Notes under the pieces: generated by a model | What the model saw: only the letters and a program-made list of their open reading frames with translations | Database searches by the model: none | Told to the model about the DNA's origin: nothing | Translations under genes and position numbers: made by a program | Part shown: piece after piece, positions 35,194 to 41,508 of the stretch | How positions within the stretch are numbered: the first letter of the stretch is position 1 | How the letters are laid out: each line of letters opens with the position of its first letter | Assembly: GCF_021191705.1 (NCBI RefSeq) | Contig: NZ_JAIWPU010000025.1 | Coordinates: 1 to 41,508, forward strand | From: Proluteimonas flavola | Lineage (GTDB): Bacteria > Pseudomonadota > Gammaproteobacteria > Xanthomonadales > Xanthomonadaceae | Direction of reading: 5' to 3' | DNA length: 41,508 bases

Positions 35194-35494
35194 TCGATGC
35201 TGCGCAGCGGGAATCGGCGCATGGTAAAGGAATTGCCGATTGGCCGATCAGCGGGTCTCGCAGGGCGATTCGATGCGCGATCCGCGCCACGGTCGCGTGT
35301 AAGCGATTGCATCGAAGTTAGCGGTATGTGCAGGCGCTGTAAGTAAGGCGTTGTTCAGTTCCGGGCCGGGTTCAGATCGTTAGGTTCGGGGCCGTCGAGC
35401 AGTCCAGCCGACATCCTTCATCCGCCGGTCTGCAGCGGATGACTTGCAAGACGATTCACTGCGCCACCTTTCGTTTTCAAATCCGGAGAGTCCA
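35194..35494. other. 301-bp gap upstream of parE and the small secreted protein
   Basis: It holds a possible minus-strand -10 box for parE (TACCAT, complement of 35221-35226) and, near 35420-35447, a palindromic stretch CATCCGCC..GCGGATG. No gene or known RNA is seen. Both divergent genes must be started from here. Confidence 0.5.
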
Positions 35495-35794
35495 ATGAAG
35501 ACCCGCAACGTTCTGTTCGCCGCCATCGTCGCCACCGCCTTCGCCGCGCCCGCGTTCGCCCAGGACGCCTCGATCGAGCAGCAGGCCCGCGACGCACAGG
35601 TCGCCGCGCAGCAGGCCGAGCAGGCTGCCCAGACTGCCGAGGCGTCGGCGCAGGCTGCCGAAACCGCCGCCACCGAAGCCGATTACGCGTCCGACGCGGT
35701 GAACGAGGCCTACGATGCGCAGGCCGATGCTGCCGTCCAGACCGCCGAAGAGCCGGTGCCGCAGGTCGAGGAAGAAGAGGAAGATCCGGCCTGA
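35495..35794 (+). CDS. Small secreted Ala/Gln-rich protein of unknown function
   Basis: A 99-residue protein not recognised as any family. Residues 1-22 are a clear signal peptide (KTRNVLFAAIVATAFAAPAFA, cut before QD). The middle (about 26-60) is a run of Ala, Gln and Glu with Ala at nearly every third or fourth position (QAAEQAAQTAEASAQAAETAAT), predicting an alanine-zipper-like helix. The end is strongly acidic (EEPVPQVEEEEEDPA). The ribosome site CCGGAGAG precedes the ATG by five bases, and the start codon is followed by ordinary codons, so the gene looks real. It stands divergent from parE and has its own hairpin after it. Confidence 0.75.
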   Translation: MKTRNVLFAAIVATAFAAPAFAQDASIEQQARDAQVAAQQAEQAAQTAEASAQAAETAATEADYASDAVNEAYDAQADAAVQTAEEPVPQVEEEEEDPA

Positions 35795-35819
35795 TCCAGG
35801 CGGCCAGGCATCACCCATG

Positions 35820-35845
35820 GAACGCCCCGGTCATCCGGGGCGTTC
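35820..35845 (+). terminator. Hairpin terminator after the small secreted protein
   Basis: A perfect stem (GAACGCCCCGG with its complement CCGGGGCGTTC, loop TCAT). The following bases TGCTG contain few T, so efficiency is uncertain. Confidence 0.55.
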
Positions 35846-35914
35846 TGCTGTCCGGGCGGGCGCCGAGGTTCCGATCCGTTGCGCAAGGACCGGGCGCCCT
35901 TGCGCCACAGCCTG

Positions 35915-38462
<2,548 letters not shown>

Positions 38463-38466
<4 letters not shown>

Positions 38467-38960
38467 CCGGCTGGTGGCCCTGGCTGGTGGCCTTGCTGTC
38501 GTGCGCGGCAGCGATCGCCCTGGCCGTGCGCAGTGGCCGCCGGATCGCGAATGCCGCCGTGCCGGCCGCGCGCGACGAGCCGCTGCTGCACGCCGCGCGC
38601 GAGCGCGCCCAGACTTCGATCGATGACCTGCGCCCGTACGTCGGCTCGCCCTTGCAGGTCGGGGTGAAGATCCCGCTGCGCAATGGGGCCGATGCGATCG
38701 AACACGTCTGGGGCACGCCGGAATCGATCGACGCTGCATCGGTGACCCTGCGCATCGTCACGCCCTTCGTCGATGGCGCCACGCCGGCCGGGCCGGTGAC
38801 CGTCGCGGTCACCGAGATCGAGGACTGGCAGGTATTTCTCGACGACGGCCGTATCCTCGGTGGCTTCGGCACCCGAGCGCAGATCACCGTGGCCCGCCGC
38901 GACGGCCACCCGATTCCCGAACACGTCCTGGCCCAGGAAGCGCGCTTCGTCGACGCCTGA
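38463..38960 (+). CDS. Membrane-anchored DUF2314-like protein
   Basis: The frame after kdsA encodes one N-terminal membrane helix ([19 protein letters not shown]) and a soluble domain resembling DUF2314: [39 protein letters not shown]. The domain's function is unknown. The start is uncertain. CTG at 38463 overlaps the kdsA stop (CTGA), has GGAAG eight bases before it and gives the full Trp-rich helix; GTG at 38487 or TTG at 38493 would trim the helix; ATG at 38373 overlaps kdsA by 94 bases. I list the CTG. 165 residues on this choice. Eno starts 39 bases after it. Confidence 0.75.
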
Positions 38961-40286
<1,326 letters not shown>

Positions 40287-40305
40287 TTCCACAGGACACA
40301 GGTCG

Positions 40306-40662
40306 ATGCGCGCGTTGCTCGTCGTGCTGCTGGTACTCGCCACGCTGCTGGCCTGGTTGCAGTACCGGCTGTGGTTCGGCGTGGGCGGGACCGAGCAGGT
40401 CGAGGAACTGCGCGCTCGCGTCGAAGCGCAGGCGCGCCAGAACGAAGGCCTGGAACACCGCAACGCCGCGCTCGCGGCCGAAGTCGCCGACCTGAAATCC
40501 GGTGAGGCGGCGATCGAGGAGCGCGCGCGCGGCGAGCTCGGCATGATCAAGCCGGGCGAAACCTTCTACCGCGTCGTCGACGATTCGCGCATCGCGCCGT
40601 TGCCGGCCGAGCATGCGCTCGATCCCGACGCCCAGCGCCGCGCGCGGGACCAGGCGCCGTGA
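40306..40662 (+). CDS. ftsB: Cell division protein FtsB
   Basis: A 118-residue bitopic protein: short cytoplasmic start, transmembrane helix about 4-20 ([20 protein letters not shown]), then a coiled coil about 30-70 ([37 protein letters not shown]) and the conserved [20 protein letters not shown]. It joins FtsL and FtsQ in the divisome. The stop overlaps the GTG start of ispD (GTGA). Confidence 0.95.
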   Translation: MRALLVVLLVLATLLAWLQYRLWFGVGGTEQVEELRARVEAQARQNEGLEHRNAALAAEVADLKSGEAAIEERARGELGMIKPGETFYRVVDDSRIAPLPAEHALDPDAQRRARDQAP

Positions 40663-41372
40663 GCATCCCGGACCGGGGCCGGGGCGGGCTTTGGGTGATC
40701 GTGCCGGCCGCCGGTCGCGGCCGCCGGTTCGGTGGCGAGATGCCGAAGCAGTTCCTCGACGTCGGCGGGCGCAGCCTGCTGGCGCACACGCTCGACGCGC
40801 TCGCCGGTCATTCCGGCATCGGCGGCATCGTGCTGGTGCTCGGCGCCGACGACGCACCGGCGCTGCCCGAAGCCGTGCTGCATGGCAAGCCATTGGTCCG
40901 TGCGCCGGGCGGCGACACGCGTGCGGCTTCCGTGCTCTCGGGTTTGCACGCATTGCCCGAATCGGTCCGTCCCGACGACTTCGTACTGGTACACGACGCC
41001 GCGCGCCCGAACCTGCACGCCGGCGATCTCGATGCGCTGTTCGAACGCGGCCGCATGGATCCGGTCGGCGCGATCCTCGCTGCGCCCGTACGCGACACCC
41101 TCAAGCGGGCAGGCGACGACGGCGGCATCGACGGGACGCAGCCGCGCGAACGCCTGTGGCGCGCGCTGACCCCGCAGCTGTTCCGTCGCCTGCAGCTGGG
41201 CCGCGCACTCGAAAGTGCCGAGGCCGATGGCGTCGCGGTCACCGACGAGGCCATGGCGATGGAGCGGCAGGGCGCCCGCCCGCTGCTGGTGGAAGGCCGC
41301 GAGGACAACTTCAAGGTCACCACGCCGTCGGATCTCGCCCGGTTCGAATTCGAGTTGTCGCGCCGCGGGTAG
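40659..41372 (+). CDS. ispD: 2-C-methyl-D-erythritol 4-phosphate cytidylyltransferase
   Basis: A 237-residue enzyme of the MEP isoprenoid pathway: CTP plus MEP to CDP-ME. N-terminal nucleotide loop [37 protein letters not shown] and [10 protein letters not shown] are all present. The start is GTG at 40659, overlapping the ftsB stop. Its usual partner ispF would follow, but the window ends. CTP for this step is provided by pyrG, which lies upstream in the same run. Confidence 0.95.
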   Translation: MSIPDRGRGGLWVIVPAAGRGRRFGGEMPKQFLDVGGRSLLAHTLDALAGHSGIGGIVLVLGADDAPALPEAVLHGKPLVRAPGGDTRAASVLSGLHALPESVRPDDFVLVHDAARPNLHAGDLDALFERGRMDPVGAILAAPVRDTLKRAGDDGGIDGTQPRERLWRALTPQLFRRLQLGRALESAEADGVAVTDEAMAMERQGARPLLVEGREDNFKVTTPSDLARFEFELSRRG

Positions 41373-41426
41373 AGCGGTTCGGCCACGGATCAAAACCACG
41401 GCTTCAAAGGAACGTGAAACCAACGT

Positions 41427-41508
<82 letters not shown>

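Overview
The window is GC-rich (about two thirds or more G+C) gammaproteobacterial chromosome, most likely family Xanthomonadaceae/Lysobacteraceae (a Luteimonas- or Lysobacter-like organism). This rests on the block pyrG-kdsA-(DUF2314-like)-eno-ftsB-ispD, a metal-dependent-type KdsA that I recognise as very close to the Xanthomonas protein, the neighbour pair of M13 peptidases, and intergenic palindromes of the GTGGGAGCGCGC type. No rRNA, tRNA, CRISPR array, prophage or insertion sequence is visible. Genes are chromosomal housekeeping and envelope functions, with little sign of recent transfer.

Layout. 1-1926: a REP-like hairpin, then suhB (minus) divergent from trmJ. 1998-5056: a periplasmic PhnD-like binding protein whose stop overlaps the start of a membrane GGDEF-EAL protein, a likely sensor plus c-di-GMP enzyme pair. 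5183-7115: an ExoD-like membrane protein overlapping a CNNM/CBS (HlyC/CorC) transporter, both minus. 7381-9148: DUF47 protein plus PiT phosphate transporter. 9180-10246: an alkyltransferase-like (ATL) DNA-repair protein and a rhomboid protease. 10465-19729: a peptidase-rich locus with two M13 metallopeptidase paralogues (minus; the distal one has a broken zinc motif), divergent from an ABC ATPase plus a giant ABC-2 permease fused to an M1 aminopeptidase. 19857-22055: a KefB/C-like antiporter with DoxX. 22684-24060: rhlE helicase behind a 628-bp gap. 24497-26010: two NlpC/P60 endopeptidase paralogues. 26151-30566: slyD, DUF418 protein, a DadA-like oxidoreductase and glutathione reductase, the last two overlapping. 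30708-31508: hutG. 31614-35193 (minus): parE, AEC transporter and a methyltransferase. 35495-35794: a small secreted Ala/Gln-rich protein. 35948-41372: the pyrG-ispD run, tightly packed with ATGA/GTGA overlaps.

How the genes work together. Several units are clear: phosphate uptake (DUF47-PiT), the envelope precursor genes (kdsA for KDO, ispD for isoprenoids, ftsB for division) embedded with pyrG and eno, and the extracytoplasmic peptide-handling cluster (M13, M13, ABC/M1). The most unusual items are the degenerate M13 paralogue beside an intact one and facing the ABC-permease/M1 fusion, the PhnD-like sensor coupled to a dual GGDEF-EAL enzyme without any ABC permease nearby, and two families of paired intergenic palindromes. 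The last ~75 bases contain a run of 30 G and low-complexity G/C sequence, and look like an assembly or read artefact starting inside a REP-like element.
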